Below are positions 26,060 through 34,187 of a stretch of 64,000 nt of DNA, in pieces. The stretch is from assembly GCF_021245725.1 (NCBI RefSeq), contig NZ_JAJGSX010000008.1, positions 1 to 64,000 of the forward strand, read 5' to 3'. Source of the DNA: Pseudonocardia sp. TRM90224. GTDB lineage: Bacteria > Actinomycetota > Actinomycetes > Mycobacteriales > Pseudonocardiaceae. The translations under genes were made by a program, and so were the position numbers. The notes below the pieces were generated by a model. That model ran no database searches, was not told the DNA's origin, and was given only the letters and a program-made list of their open reading frames with translations. Numbering within the stretch: position 1 is the stretch's first letter; every line of letters starts with the position of its first letter.

Positions 26060-28657
26060 ATGGACATGCGCTATCAAGACTTCTGTATGGCGGATCCGCT
26101 GTTCTACGAGCCGATCCGGGAGAATCACGGCGGAGTGCAGAGCCTGCTCACCGGCCGCGAGATACCAGCGGGTTGGATGGTTGCCGAGCAATCCGATTGG
26201 ACGATGCTCGCGCCGGCGCAGGCCGAGATTCCGGCCCAGGGTTGGAAGATCCACGTCAGCGCCAAGCCCGACAATGCGGACGCCGTGCTCGACGTCGTGT
26301 GGGAATACTGCGTCCTGCGCCACATCCCGTTCAAGTTCGTGCCGAGCAAGGCCAAGGTCGTCGCGCGGAACTCGAAGTACGCCGACCGCAGTGGCAGCGG
26401 CAAGTTCGTGACGATCTACCCGGCCGGCAACGGACAGCTGCAACAGATCGTCGCCGACCTGCAGGAATCGCTCAGCGACCAGGACGGTCCCTACATCCTC
26501 AGCGACCTCCGCATCGGCCGTGGGCCGGTGTTCGTTCGTTATGGCGCCTTCGTCCCCCGCTTTCTGCGGACCGCCAACGGCGAGCCGGTGCACGCCATCG
26601 AAGGTCCGGACGGCACGCTCGAGGAGGACCGTCGCGAGCCCGCGTTCGCTCCGCCGGCGTGGGTGCAGACGCCGGAGTTCCTGGCTCCCCATCTCGCCGC
26701 GCGGGACAGCGACGAGGGCATCGACTTCCCTTTCACGATCGTCGAACCGCTGCATTTCTCCAACGGCGGCGGCATTTACAAGGCCATCGACAACCGCACC
26801 GATCAGGAAGTCATCCTCCGCGAAGGTCGGCCGTTCGCCGGGCTCGACGCCGCATCGCGCGACGCGGTCGAACGCGTCGGTCGAGAAGGCGAGATACTGC
26901 AACTGCTGACCGGTCTTCCCTGCGTCCCCGCCTTGTACGACCAGTTCACGTGTTGGGAGCACGCCTTCCTCGTCGAGGAGTTCATCCCGGGCAAGACGTT
27001 CGGCAAGGAAACGGTGCAGCGTTATCCGCTGATCCACCCGGACGCCGGCGAAGAGGTCATCGCGGAGTACACGACCTGGGCGCTGGCGACGTTGGACAAG
27101 ATCCGCGCCGGGCTCGACCTCATCCACGAACGCGGTGTCGTGTTCGGTGACCTGCACCCGCACAACGTGCTGGTCCGGCCGGACGGCGAGGTGTGCTTCG
27201 TCGACTTCGAGATCAGCACGACCGACGTGACCGAGATGGTCGGCATGGGCGCCGCGGGATACATGGCGCCCTTGGACGTGACGGGGTTCGCGCGCGACGA
27301 GTACGCCATGGCGTGCATGCGGATGACCGCGTTCTTCCCGCTCAACGCGATCCTCCCGCTGGATCCCGGCAAGATCACCGACGTCGTGCGGGCGATCGGG
27401 GAACGGTTCCCGGTGCCGGAGGAGTTCCTGGCCACGATCCTGCGCGAGCTCGACCTGCCGGTCACCGCCCCCGTGCAGCCGGCCGAGCGGAGGGAGGCCG
27501 CGGCGCTGGTCGAGGCGCTCGACGCCGGCGAGGACGTCGTGGACCGGCTTTGCGAGTCCATCGCGGCGGGGATACTCGCCAGCGCTTCACCCGAGCGCAC
27601 CGACCGGCTGTACCCGGCTGACATCAACGTCTTCCTCGAAGACCCGCTCAGCCTGGCCTGGGGTGCGGCAGGGGTCATGCACGCGCTGCACACGAGCGGT
27701 TTCGACGTGCCGGAAGAACACGTCGACTGGCTGTTGCAGGCGGTGGGTCGCGCCGGGCCCGATCATCCGATCGGCCTCTACAACGGCCTGCACGGGGTTG
27801 CTTACGCGTTGGAGCAGCTGGGCAGGCGGGATGCGGCGCTCGACGTGCTGGACCGCGTCCTCGACAGGCCGCTCGACCACCTCCCGACGGGCCTGCAGGG
27901 CGGTCTGGCCGGCATCGGCATGAACCTGCTGCATTTCTCGACCGTGACCGGCCGGAGCGACCTGACCGACACCATGGACAAGGTCGTGGACCGGCTCGCC
28001 GACATCGTGGAACGGCCGAGCGCGGTCGCCAACACGAGCCGGCAGAACGGCCTGATGCGAGGTGCGTCCGGACGGGCGCTGCTGTTCACCCGGCTCTTCG
28101 AGCACAGCGGTGACCAGCGGTTCCTCGACCTGGCCCGGCGCGAAATCGATCGCGACCTCGACGAATGCGTCGACGTGGCGGACGGCACCCTGCAGATGGA
28201 CGAGGGCTTCCGGGTGATGCCTTACTTGGCGACCGGCAGCGCGGGGGTCGCCGTGGCGGCGGCGGAGTTCCTGAAGCACGAGCACGTCGAGCGCTTCGAC
28301 AGCGCGATCGACCGCATCGGCCTCGCCGCCCAACCCGAGTTCGTGATCTGCCCGGGGCTCTTCAACGGCCGCTCGGGGCTGATCGGGCTGCTGACCCAGC
28401 TGAGGAGCTCAGGCGCCCGCCCGGCCGAGCGGCTCGACCCGATCATCGCGCGACTCGTGCGCAGGCTGGCGTGGCACGCCGTCTCGTACAAGGGGCACGT
28501 GGCATTCCCCGGGGAGCCGCTGCTGCGGCTCTCGATGGACGTCGCGACCGGCTCCGCGGGGGTGCTGATGGCGCTTCGCGCCAGCCAGGGATCTGCGCTC
28601 GCCCTGCCGGGGCTCGCACCGGCCGTCCGGCCGGAGCGCGCCGTTCTCGCCGGGTGA
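26060..28657 (+). CDS. lanKC: Class III lanthipeptide synthetase
   Basis: 865 residues in the order typical of LanKC. The N-terminal phospho-Ser/Thr lyase-type domain (to about 225) starts MDMRYQDFCMADPLFYEP. The Ser/Thr kinase-like domain (about 230-490) has GVVFGDLHPHNVLV near residue 363 and VDFE near 380. The C-terminal LanC-like cyclase domain spans about 525-865. The cyclase lacks the zinc-binding CHG ligands found in class I, II and IV enzymes (here GLHG and CPGLFNG), which places it in class III. It would phosphorylate, eliminate and cyclise Ser/Thr and Cys of the eight precursors encoded 45 bp downstream. The ATG at 26060 follows ttggagg; the frame is open further upstream without a better start. 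Confidence 0.95.
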   Translation: MDMRYQDFCMADPLFYEPIRENHGGVQSLLTGREIPAGWMVAEQSDWTMLAPAQAEIPAQGWKIHVSAKPDNADAVLDVVWEYCVLRHIPFKFVPSKAKVVARNSKYADRSGSGKFVTIYPAGNGQLQQIVADLQESLSDQDGPYILSDLRIGRGPVFVRYGAFVPRFLRTANGEPVHAIEGPDGTLEEDRREPAFAPPAWVQTPEFLAPHLAARDSDEGIDFPFTIVEPLHFSNGGGIYKAIDNRTDQEVILREGRPFAGLDAASRDAVERVGREGEILQLLTGLPCVPALYDQFTCWEHAFLVEEFIPGKTFGKETVQRYPLIHPDAGEEVIAEYTTWALATLDKIRAGLDLIHERGVVFGDLHPHNVLVRPDGEVCFVDFEISTTDVTEMVGMGAAGYMAPLDVTGFARDEYAMACMRMTAFFPLNAILPLDPGKITDVVRAIGERFPVPEEFLATILRELDLPVTAPVQPAERREAAALVEALDAGEDVVDRLCESIAAGILASASPERTDRLYPADINVFLEDPLSLAWGAAGVMHALHTSGFDVPEEHVDWLLQAVGRAGPDHPIGLYNGLHGVAYALEQLGRRDAALDVLDRVLDRPLDHLPTGLQGGLAGIGMNLLHFSTVTGRSDLTDTMDKVVDRLADIVERPSAVANTSRQNGLMRGASGRALLFTRLFEHSGDQRFLDLARREIDRDLDECVDVADGTLQMDEGFRVMPYLATGSAGVAVAAAEFLKHEHVERFDSAIDRIGLAAQPEFVICPGLFNGRSGLIGLLTQLRSSGARPAERLDPIIARLVRRLAWHAVSYKGHVAFPGEPLLRLSMDVATGSAGVLMALRASQGSALALPGLAPAVRPERAVLAG

Positions 28658-28702
28658 CCTGGGACCACCGCACGAATCGGAACCAACGAAGGAGGTGAAC
28701 GA

Positions 28703-28819
28703 ATGAAGCTCATCCTGGAAATGCAGGCGATGCGTGACACGCCGGCTGCGGCCGACCTGAAGATCAGTGTCTTCAGCGTGGCTTTCTGCCCGAGCTCGGC
28801 GAGCATCTTCGCTTGTTGA
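28703..28819 (+). CDS. lanA: Class III lanthipeptide precursor 1
   Basis: 38 residues, preceded by a strong aaggaggtgaac box. The leader has the class III recognition box (LILEMQ). The core holds two labionin-type motifs Ser-xx-Ser-xxx-Cys: SVFSVAFC and SSASIFAC, and the peptide ends at the last cysteine. After modification by LanKC these would form two labionin or lanthionine rings. It is the first of eight consecutive precursors. Confidence 0.93.
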   Translation: MKLILEMQAMRDTPAAADLKISVFSVAFCPSSASIFAC

Positions 28820-28854
28820 GCCTCCAGCCCCATCAACACGAAAGGATGAAAAGG

Positions 28855-28989
28855 ATGCGGACCGTACTCGACCTGCAATCCGACACGCGTCTCGCGGCAA
28901 ACGGAAGCGACATGCTCAGCGCGTTCAGTCTCAGCTTCTGCGGGAGCACCGCGAGCCTCGTGCTGTGCCACGCCGACGAGAAGGAGTGA
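28855..28989 (+). CDS. lanA: Class III lanthipeptide precursor 2
   Basis: 44 residues from ATG 28855 (an in-frame ATG at 28846 would add three). The leader box is TVLDLQ. The core motifs are SAFSLSFC and STASLVLC, both Ser-xx-Ser-xxx-Cys, with an acidic tail HADEKE. The stop is three bases before the next start, so translation is probably coupled to precursor 3. Confidence 0.93.
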   Translation: MRTVLDLQSDTRLAANGSDMLSAFSLSFCGSTASLVLCHADEKE

Positions 28990-28992
28990 GGA

Positions 28993-29118
28993 ATGAACAG
29001 CATCCTCAAGCTGCAAGAGCTCGACAACCGGGCCTCGGAGCGGACCATCAGCACCGCGACGATCATCTTCTGCGCCAGCGGGGCCAGCTTGGTCCTGTGC
29101 GCCCGACCGGCCGAGTGA
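28993..29118 (+). CDS. lanA: Class III lanthipeptide precursor 3
   Basis: 41 residues with leader box SILKLQ. The core has STATIIFC, where the second hydroxyl residue is threonine (methyl-labionin or methyl-lanthionine possible), and SGASLVLC. The tail is ARPAE. A ggag box lies in the end of precursor 2. Confidence 0.92.
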   Translation: MNSILKLQELDNRASERTISTATIIFCASGASLVLCARPAE

Positions 29119-29131
29119 GCGGGGCGGCCAG

Positions 29132-29263
29132 ATGAACAAGGTACTCGACCTGCAGTCCCTGCAGTCCGGGTCGGGCGCCCGGCCCGAGTGGAGCGCGATC
29201 AGCATCGTCGGCTGCATCAGCTCGATCTCGACGTCGCTCTGCCTGGTACCCGTCTTCGACTGA
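29132..29263 (+). CDS. lanA: Class III lanthipeptide precursor 4
   Basis: 43 residues with leader box KVLDLQ. The core motifs are SAISIVGC and SSISTSLC, with a hydrophobic tail LVPVFD. The upstream box (ggggcgg) is weaker than for the other precursors. The core has the most hydroxyl residues of the series. Confidence 0.92.
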   Translation: MNKVLDLQSLQSGSGARPEWSAISIVGCISSISTSLCLVPVFD

Positions 29264-29296
29264 CACATCCAGCTCGTCCCTAGATAGGAGAACTCC

Positions 29297-29428
29297 ATGA
29301 AGCAGTTGCTCGATCTCCAGACGCGCCGGATGTCGGCCGTCGAGCCCATGATCAGCGCGTTCAGCGTGGCCCTGTGCGGAAGCACGCTCAGCCTGATCCC
29401 CACGCTCTGCGCCAAGGACGGCGACTGA
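29297..29428 (+). CDS. lanA: Class III lanthipeptide precursor 5
   Basis: 43 residues, box taggag, leader box QLLDLQ. The first core motif SAFSVALC is standard. The second, STLSLIPTLC, has five residues instead of three between the second serine and the cysteine, so a larger ring is expected. Tail AKDGD. Confidence 0.92.
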   Translation: MKQLLDLQTRRMSAVEPMISAFSVALCGSTLSLIPTLCAKDGD

Positions 29429-29485
29429 TCCGGTGTCGCCGGCTCCAGCGCCTGCCGCATCGATCTCGAAAGGAGGTGAATCGTT

Positions 29486-29623
29486 GTGAACCAGATCCTT
29501 CAGCTCCAGACCATGGACTCCGCGCCTCGCGCGGCCGGTGGTCCTGACAACCCTTTCAGCACCTTCAGCCTCACGGTTGTCTGCCTGACGAGCACGATCA
29601 GCATCGTGGCCTGCGTTCCGTAA
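29486..29623 (+). CDS. lanA: Class III lanthipeptide precursor 6
   Basis: 45 residues from a GTG after aaaggaggtgaa, leader box QILQLQ. The first core motif STFSLTVVC has four residues before the cysteine; the second, STISIVAC, is standard. Two residues (VP) follow the last cysteine. A hairpin lies between this gene and precursor 7. Confidence 0.92.
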   Translation: MNQILQLQTMDSAPRAAGGPDNPFSTFSLTVVCLTSTISIVACVP

Positions 29624-29632
29624 GTAGGAAAG

Positions 29633-29686
29633 TACCGGATCGCTGTGCGATGACCCAGGCTCCCGTCATTACACAGCGGTCCGGTA
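29633..29686 (+). promoter_or_regulatory. Stem-loop between precursors 6 and 7
   Basis: A 15-bp stem (29633-29647 with 29672-29686, one G-U pair) closes a 24-base loop that can pair internally (gatgac with gtcat). It has no U-run, so it is more likely an mRNA-stability or processing element than a terminator. It separates the first six precursors from the last two. Confidence 0.6.
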
Positions 29687-29713
29687 TCACGAGAACAAGG
29701 AAGGAACGTAGTG

Positions 29714-29833
29714 ATGACCCGCATTCTGCGTCTGCAGGGGATGTCGAGCGAGACGTCGAGCACTCCGGCCGCAGCCGCGTCGCTGCACAGCCTCTTGTGC
29801 CTGCCGAGCGTTTTGAGCTTCGTGTTGTGCTGA
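29714..29833 (+). CDS. lanA: Class III lanthipeptide precursor 7
   Basis: 39 residues after a ggaagg box, leader box RILRLQ. The first core motif SLHSLLC has only two residues before the cysteine, the tightest in the series; the second, SVLSFVLC, is standard. The peptide ends at the cysteine. Confidence 0.92.
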   Translation: MTRILRLQGMSSETSSTPAAAASLHSLLCLPSVLSFVLC

Positions 29834-29870
29834 CCGATCCGACCCACTACGAGCTCGAGGAGGTGAACAA

Positions 29871-30008
29871 ATGCGTCGGATCCTGATGCTGCAGGACATG
29901 GCACCGAGCGGGATGCACGTCAACGGCGGCGACCAGCCCGTCAGCACGGTGAGCCTCGGCCCGCCCTGCGTGCACAGCGCCCTCAGCCTGTCGTTCTGCC
30001 TGCCCTAG
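29871..30008 (+). CDS. lanA: Class III lanthipeptide precursor 8
   Basis: 45 residues after a gaggaggtgaac box, leader box RILMLQ. The first core motif STVSLGPPC has four residues, including two prolines, before the cysteine. The second, SALSLSFC, is standard. LP follows. It is the last precursor before the hairpin at 30025-30061. Confidence 0.93.
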   Translation: MRRILMLQDMAPSGMHVNGGDQPVSTVSLGPPCVHSALSLSFCLP

Positions 30009-30024
30009 GCCAGGCCCGCACGTC

Positions 30025-30061
30025 GGTGTGGCGTGGCCTGTCGTTGCGGCCACGCCACACC
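30025..30061 (+). terminator. Strong hairpin after the precursor array
   Basis: A perfect 14-bp stem (GGTGTGGCGTGGCC, 30025-30038, with 30048-30061) and a 9-base loop are followed by gtttc. It lies 16 bp after the last precursor and 26 bp before the transporter genes, where it could reduce read-through or protect the abundant precursor mRNA. Confidence 0.75.
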
Positions 30062-30086
30062 GTTTCACCGGTTCAGGAAGTAGGTC

Positions 30087-31808
30087 GTGGTGCGCGAGAA
30101 CAAGCAGGCCGGACGGCTGGTGCGCAGGTCCGTCGCCGCCGGGCGGTGGTACACCGTGGCGACGGCGGCGGCCAGCGTCATCGGCGGGCTGCTCGCCTTC
30201 GCACTGCCGGGTGCGCTGGCCGCGGCCGTGGACGGCGCCGTGCGTGGGAGCGTCGGGACGGCCGCCGTCGTCGGGCTGGCGCTGCTGCTCGTCGGGCTGG
30301 TCGTGACCGAGGTGGGCGGGCAGTACACCGCGACGCTCGGCGCCGCCGCGATCACGCTCTCGCTGCGCCGTCGCCTGCTCACCCACCTCGTGCGCGCAGG
30401 CGTCGCGGCGACAGCGCGGTTCCATACCGGCGACGCGGTCAGCCGCATCACCGCGAACGCGGGTGAGGTGGCGGGCGGGCTCGCTGCGATGACGGCCGTG
30501 CTCTCCATGACGATCGCGGCCGCGGGTGGGGTGGTGGGGCTGTTCCTGCTCAACCCGTGGACGGTGTTGGTGGTCGGGTGCGCGGTTGCGGCGGGCTGGG
30601 TGGTGGCGCGTCGTTTCGTCGCCGACACGACGTCGCTGATGACCGGCTACCTGACCGCGCACGGGACGATCGCAACGGGCGCGGTCGGTGCGCTGAGCGG
30701 CATCCGCACGATCCGCAGCGCGGGCGCCGTCGACCGCGAGGTCCGTCGGGTGCTCGCGCCCGTCACGATCCTGTCCACGAACGGAACCCGGTTCTGGATC
30801 GCGCAGGGCCGGGTGAGCTGGCAGCTGGCGCTGCTGATGCCAGCCGTCGAGTTCGGGGTGCTCGCGATCGTCGGCATGGACGTCGCGAGCGGCCGGCTCG
30901 GCCCGGGTGCGCTGCTCGCAGCCGCGGGTTACGCGGCGATGGCGCTCGGCGTGCTCGGCCAGGCGCAGGTCGCCGCCATGCTGGTGCGGGCGCGAGCGGG
31001 TGCGCACCGGATGCTCGACGTGCTCGACCTGCCCGCGATGGCAGCCGGTGAACAACAAGCCGGCGCGGGCCCAGGCACCGTGGTGGTCAGCGGGGTCACC
31101 GTGCTCGACGGCGGGCGGACCGTGCTCGACGGGGTCGACCTCATCGTTCCCGGTGGCAGCTCGTTGGCCGTCGTCGGCGCCGCGGACTCCGGCAAGTCGG
31201 CTCTCGCGGCGGTGGTCGGCCGCGTGGTGGACCCCGGAGCGGGGGTCGTCTCCATCGACGGGGCGGACCTGCGCGATGTCGCCGACGACGCGCTGGCGGA
31301 CCTGGTGTGCACGGCGTTCGAACGCCCGAACCTGATCGGCGCCTCGATCGCCGACGCGCTGCGGTTCGGGTCCGGCACCGTCACCGACGCCGACATGTCA
31401 CGCGGGGCGTGCGCCGCACGGGCCGACGAGTTCGTCCGCAGGCTGCCCAGCGGCTACGCGACGGCGCTGCTCGACGCACCGCTGTCCGGTGGGGAGCTGC
31501 AGCGCCTCGGCCTGGCGAGGGCGTTCGCCCGGCCGGCCAGGGTGCTGGTGCTCGACGACGCGATGTCGAGCCTCGACACGGTGACCGAGGTGCACGTCAG
31601 CCGCGCGGTGACCGAAGGCAGAGCGGGCCGGACCACGGTCGTCGTCGGGTACCGCGCGGGCACCGCCGCACGGTGCGACCGGGTGGCATGGCTGGAGCGC
31701 GGGCGGATCCGACGCGTTGCTCCCCACATCGAGCTGTGGTCGGACCCCGACTACCGGGCGCTGTTCACCGCATCGGCCTTCACCGCATCGGCAGGGCCGA
31801 GCGCATGA
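30087..31808 (+). CDS. ABC half-transporter of the lanthipeptide locus (1)
   Basis: 573 residues: six-helix membrane domain (to about 320) and an ABC ATPase domain. Walker A reads GAADSGKSA, the signature LSGGELQ is intact, and Walker B is VLVLDDAMSSLD with aspartate in place of the catalytic glutamate. One ATP site of a heterodimer with the next gene product would therefore be weak. Likely role: export of the peptides or self-protection. GTG start, next to a second GTG. The stop overlaps the next start (ATGA). Confidence 0.9.
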   Translation: MVRENKQAGRLVRRSVAAGRWYTVATAAASVIGGLLAFALPGALAAAVDGAVRGSVGTAAVVGLALLLVGLVVTEVGGQYTATLGAAAITLSLRRRLLTHLVRAGVAATARFHTGDAVSRITANAGEVAGGLAAMTAVLSMTIAAAGGVVGLFLLNPWTVLVVGCAVAAGWVVARRFVADTTSLMTGYLTAHGTIATGAVGALSGIRTIRSAGAVDREVRRVLAPVTILSTNGTRFWIAQGRVSWQLALLMPAVEFGVLAIVGMDVASGRLGPGALLAAAGYAAMALGVLGQAQVAAMLVRARAGAHRMLDVLDLPAMAAGEQQAGAGPGTVVVSGVTVLDGGRTVLDGVDLIVPGGSSLAVVGAADSGKSALAAVVGRVVDPGAGVVSIDGADLRDVADDALADLVCTAFERPNLIGASIADALRFGSGTVTDADMSRGACAARADEFVRRLPSGYATALLDAPLSGGELQRLGLARAFARPARVLVLDDAMSSLDTVTEVHVSRAVTEGRAGRTTVVVGYRAGTAARCDRVAWLERGRIRRVAPHIELWSDPDYRALFTASAFTASAGPSA

Positions 31809-33556
31809 CCGGCCCGGACGTGCTCCCGCGGGGTGCGACCCGCCGCGTTCTGACCGACCAGCTGCGTGGACGGCGCACGGTCTTCGTCCGGATCGCGGGG
31901 TGGTCGGTCCTGGAGGCGTTGCCCGCGCTGACCACCGGTGTTGCGCTGGCGAACGCGATCGACGAGGGCTTCGGCCGGAACCGGCCGCTCGTCGGGTTCG
32001 CCCACCTGGCGCTGCTCGCGGTCGCGTACGTGGTCTCCGGCCAGGCCACCCGGCGGATCTACCCGCTCATCGGCGCGGTGGTGGAACCCGTCCGCGACGG
32101 GTTGGTGGAGCGGGTCGTCACGGGGATGCTCGTCCGCGCGGGATCCGGACGCGCGGTTGTCGACGCGTCCGCGGTGAGCCGCATGACCCAGCAGGTCGAG
32201 ACCGTCCGCGACGTGCTGGCGGGGCTCCTGCTCATCGCGCGCCGCACGGTCTTCGGCGTCGTCGCGGCCGTCATCGGGCTGGCCGCGCTGGGCAGCTCGC
32301 TGCTGGCCCCGGTGCTGCCGCCGCTCGGTGCGGCGCTGGTGATCTTCGCCATGCTCGTGCCTGCCCAGCTGCGCCGCCAGCGCGCGCAGGTGATGTGCGA
32401 CGAGCAGGTCGCCGGCACGACCGGCCAGATGATCACCGGCCTGCGCGACGTCGTCGCGTTCCGCGCGCAGCACCACGTCATCGCACTCGGCGACCGCACG
32501 TTCGCCCAGCAGCTGTCGGCCGTGCGTGCGCTGGCGGGAACGACCGCGGCCCGCACGGCCACCGTCGCCGTCGGCGCCTACCTGCCGGTCGTGCTGCTCC
32601 TGCTCGCGACCCCGAGCCTGCTGCAGCAAGGGGTGACCGCGGGTGCGGTCGTCGGGGCGATCACCTACGTGATCAGGACGCTCGAACCCACGCTCAGATC
32701 GCTCACGCTCACCATCGGTGGCTCGGCGCTGCGGATGGCGGTCGCGCTGCGCCGGATCGCCGAGATGTCCGTCGTGTCCGGATCGCCGCCCGCACCACCC
32801 GTCGTGGCGCCGGCGCCGGCCGGCGTCGACATCCACCTGCGGGACGTGACGTTCCGGTACGGACCGGACGTCGAACCGGTCCTGCAGGGGTTGGACCTGC
32901 GGATCGGCGCAGGCAGCCACTGGGCGGTCGTCGGGCCGAGCGGCATCGGCAAGTCCACGCTGGCCGGGCTGCTCGGCGGGCTCGAGGAGCCCCAGCACGG
33001 CGAGGTGCTGCTCGGTGGTTCGCCGCTGGCCCGCCACCACCGCCTGGTCACGCTCGTGCCGCAGGAGTCCTACGTCTTCGCCGGATCCCTGCGGGACAAC
33101 CTCTGCTACCTCCGCCCGGACGCCGCAGAGGCGGACCTGCATCGCGTGGTGCACGAGCTCGACGCGGGCCCGCTCGTCGCGCGCTGCGGGGGGTACGACG
33201 CCCAGCTGATGCCGGGCGCGCTCGACGCCGCCGAGCGGCAGCTGATCGCGCTCGTGCGGGCGCACCTCTCGACCGCGCCGGTGATCGTGCTCGACGAGGC
33301 GACCTGCCATCTCGACCCGACCGCGGAAGCCGCGGTCGAGCGGGTGTTCGCGGCGCGGGAGGGCACGCTCGTCGTGATCGCGCACCGGATGAGCTCCGCG
33401 CGGCGGGCGGACCACGTCCTGCTGATGGACGGTGATGTGGTCGCCGCCGGGACCCACCAGTCGCTGCTGGCGAGCTCGGTGACCTACGCCGAGCTCGTCG
33501 GCTGGTGGGAGAACCGGCCGTCGCAACGGGAGGATGTCGCCCGTGCCAGCGTCTGA
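31805..33556 (+). CDS. ABC half-transporter of the lanthipeptide locus (2)
   Basis: 583 residues with a six-helix membrane domain and an ATPase domain. Walker A GPSGIGKST and Walker B VIVLDEATCHLD are normal, but the signature that should read LSGGQ is LDAAERQ. It complements the partner, whose signature is intact but whose Walker B glutamate is missing, so the two probably form a heterodimer with one working and one degenerate site. No N-terminal peptidase domain is present, so leader removal must be done by other proteins such as the M16 pair. Confidence 0.9.
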   Translation: MTGPDVLPRGATRRVLTDQLRGRRTVFVRIAGWSVLEALPALTTGVALANAIDEGFGRNRPLVGFAHLALLAVAYVVSGQATRRIYPLIGAVVEPVRDGLVERVVTGMLVRAGSGRAVVDASAVSRMTQQVETVRDVLAGLLLIARRTVFGVVAAVIGLAALGSSLLAPVLPPLGAALVIFAMLVPAQLRRQRAQVMCDEQVAGTTGQMITGLRDVVAFRAQHHVIALGDRTFAQQLSAVRALAGTTAARTATVAVGAYLPVVLLLLATPSLLQQGVTAGAVVGAITYVIRTLEPTLRSLTLTIGGSALRMAVALRRIAEMSVVSGSPPAPPVVAPAPAGVDIHLRDVTFRYGPDVEPVLQGLDLRIGAGSHWAVVGPSGIGKSTLAGLLGGLEEPQHGEVLLGGSPLARHHRLVTLVPQESYVFAGSLRDNLCYLRPDAAEADLHRVVHELDAGPLVARCGGYDAQLMPGALDAAERQLIALVRAHLSTAPVIVLDEATCHLDPTAEAAVERVFAAREGTLVVIAHRMSSARRADHVLLMDGDVVAAGTHQSLLASSVTYAELVGWWENRPSQREDVARASV

Positions 33557-34181
33557 CTCCCCATCGTCCCAGCCGTCCCGGCCGATCCGGGCCGGCGACG
33601 CGGAGCGCGAGGACACCGCCCGCCAACTGCACGACGCGTTCGTCGAGGGCCGGTTGACGGTCGACGAGTTCTCCGAGCGGATGCGGATCGCGGCAGGCGC
33701 GCTGCACCGGGGCGATCTCGCGGACCTGCTGGCCGATCTGCCCGGCACCGAGCTGCTGGCGCTCGACGCTCCGCGCTCGACCGAGGTGGCGACCGGCCGC
33801 GGTTCCGACGTCGCCATGGGGGCGGGCTGGCTGGTGCCCTCGACGGTGGTCGTGCAACGGCTGATCGGTGACACCGTTCTCGACCTCGCCGCGGCCAGGC
33901 TCACCAGGGTGCTGACGCACGTGCGCGTCGACGTGCGGGTCGGCAACCTGCTGATGATCGTCGCGCCGGACACCGGTGTGGACACGGCCGGTCTGCGGGT
34001 CCGCGTCGGAGGGGTGCGCCACCAGCGCGGTTCGGGCTCGACCGCGCAGGTCCACCACATCGTCGTCACCGGCCAGGTGGGCGCGGGGATCGTGCGGGTG
34101 ATGCGCCCCGATGCGGTCTTCGCCCGGCTGCACCGGCGCACATCCGGCAGGCGCACCTCTGGCCGGCGAACCACCGATTGA
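33543..34181 (+). CDS. DUF1707 and LiaF-like membrane-stress protein
   Basis: About 212 residues. The N-terminal 75 have the DUF1707 pattern (RAGDAEREDTARQLHDAFVE, LTVDEFSERMRIAAGALHRGDLADLL with a break after twenty residues). The rest resembles the C-terminal domain of LiaF-type cell-wall-active antibiotic response proteins (a beta-helix; VQRLIGDTVLDLAAARL). GTG 33543 is spaced well from gggagg; ATG 33534 is an alternative. The start overlaps the transporter gene. Position and family suggest a self-immunity or envelope-stress role, which is inference. Confidence 0.75.
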   Translation: MPASDSPSSQPSRPIRAGDAEREDTARQLHDAFVEGRLTVDEFSERMRIAAGALHRGDLADLLADLPGTELLALDAPRSTEVATGRGSDVAMGAGWLVPSTVVVQRLIGDTVLDLAAARLTRVLTHVRVDVRVGNLLMIVAPDTGVDTAGLRVRVGGVRHQRGSGSTAQVHHIVVTGQVGAGIVRVMRPDAVFARLHRRTSGRRTSGRRTTD

Positions 34182-34187
34182 ACGGAG

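Noticed and set aside
26060..28657. Class IV (LanL) assignment of the synthetase
   Set aside because: The cyclase domain lacks the zinc ligands expected in class IV, and the precursors have labionin-type motifs.
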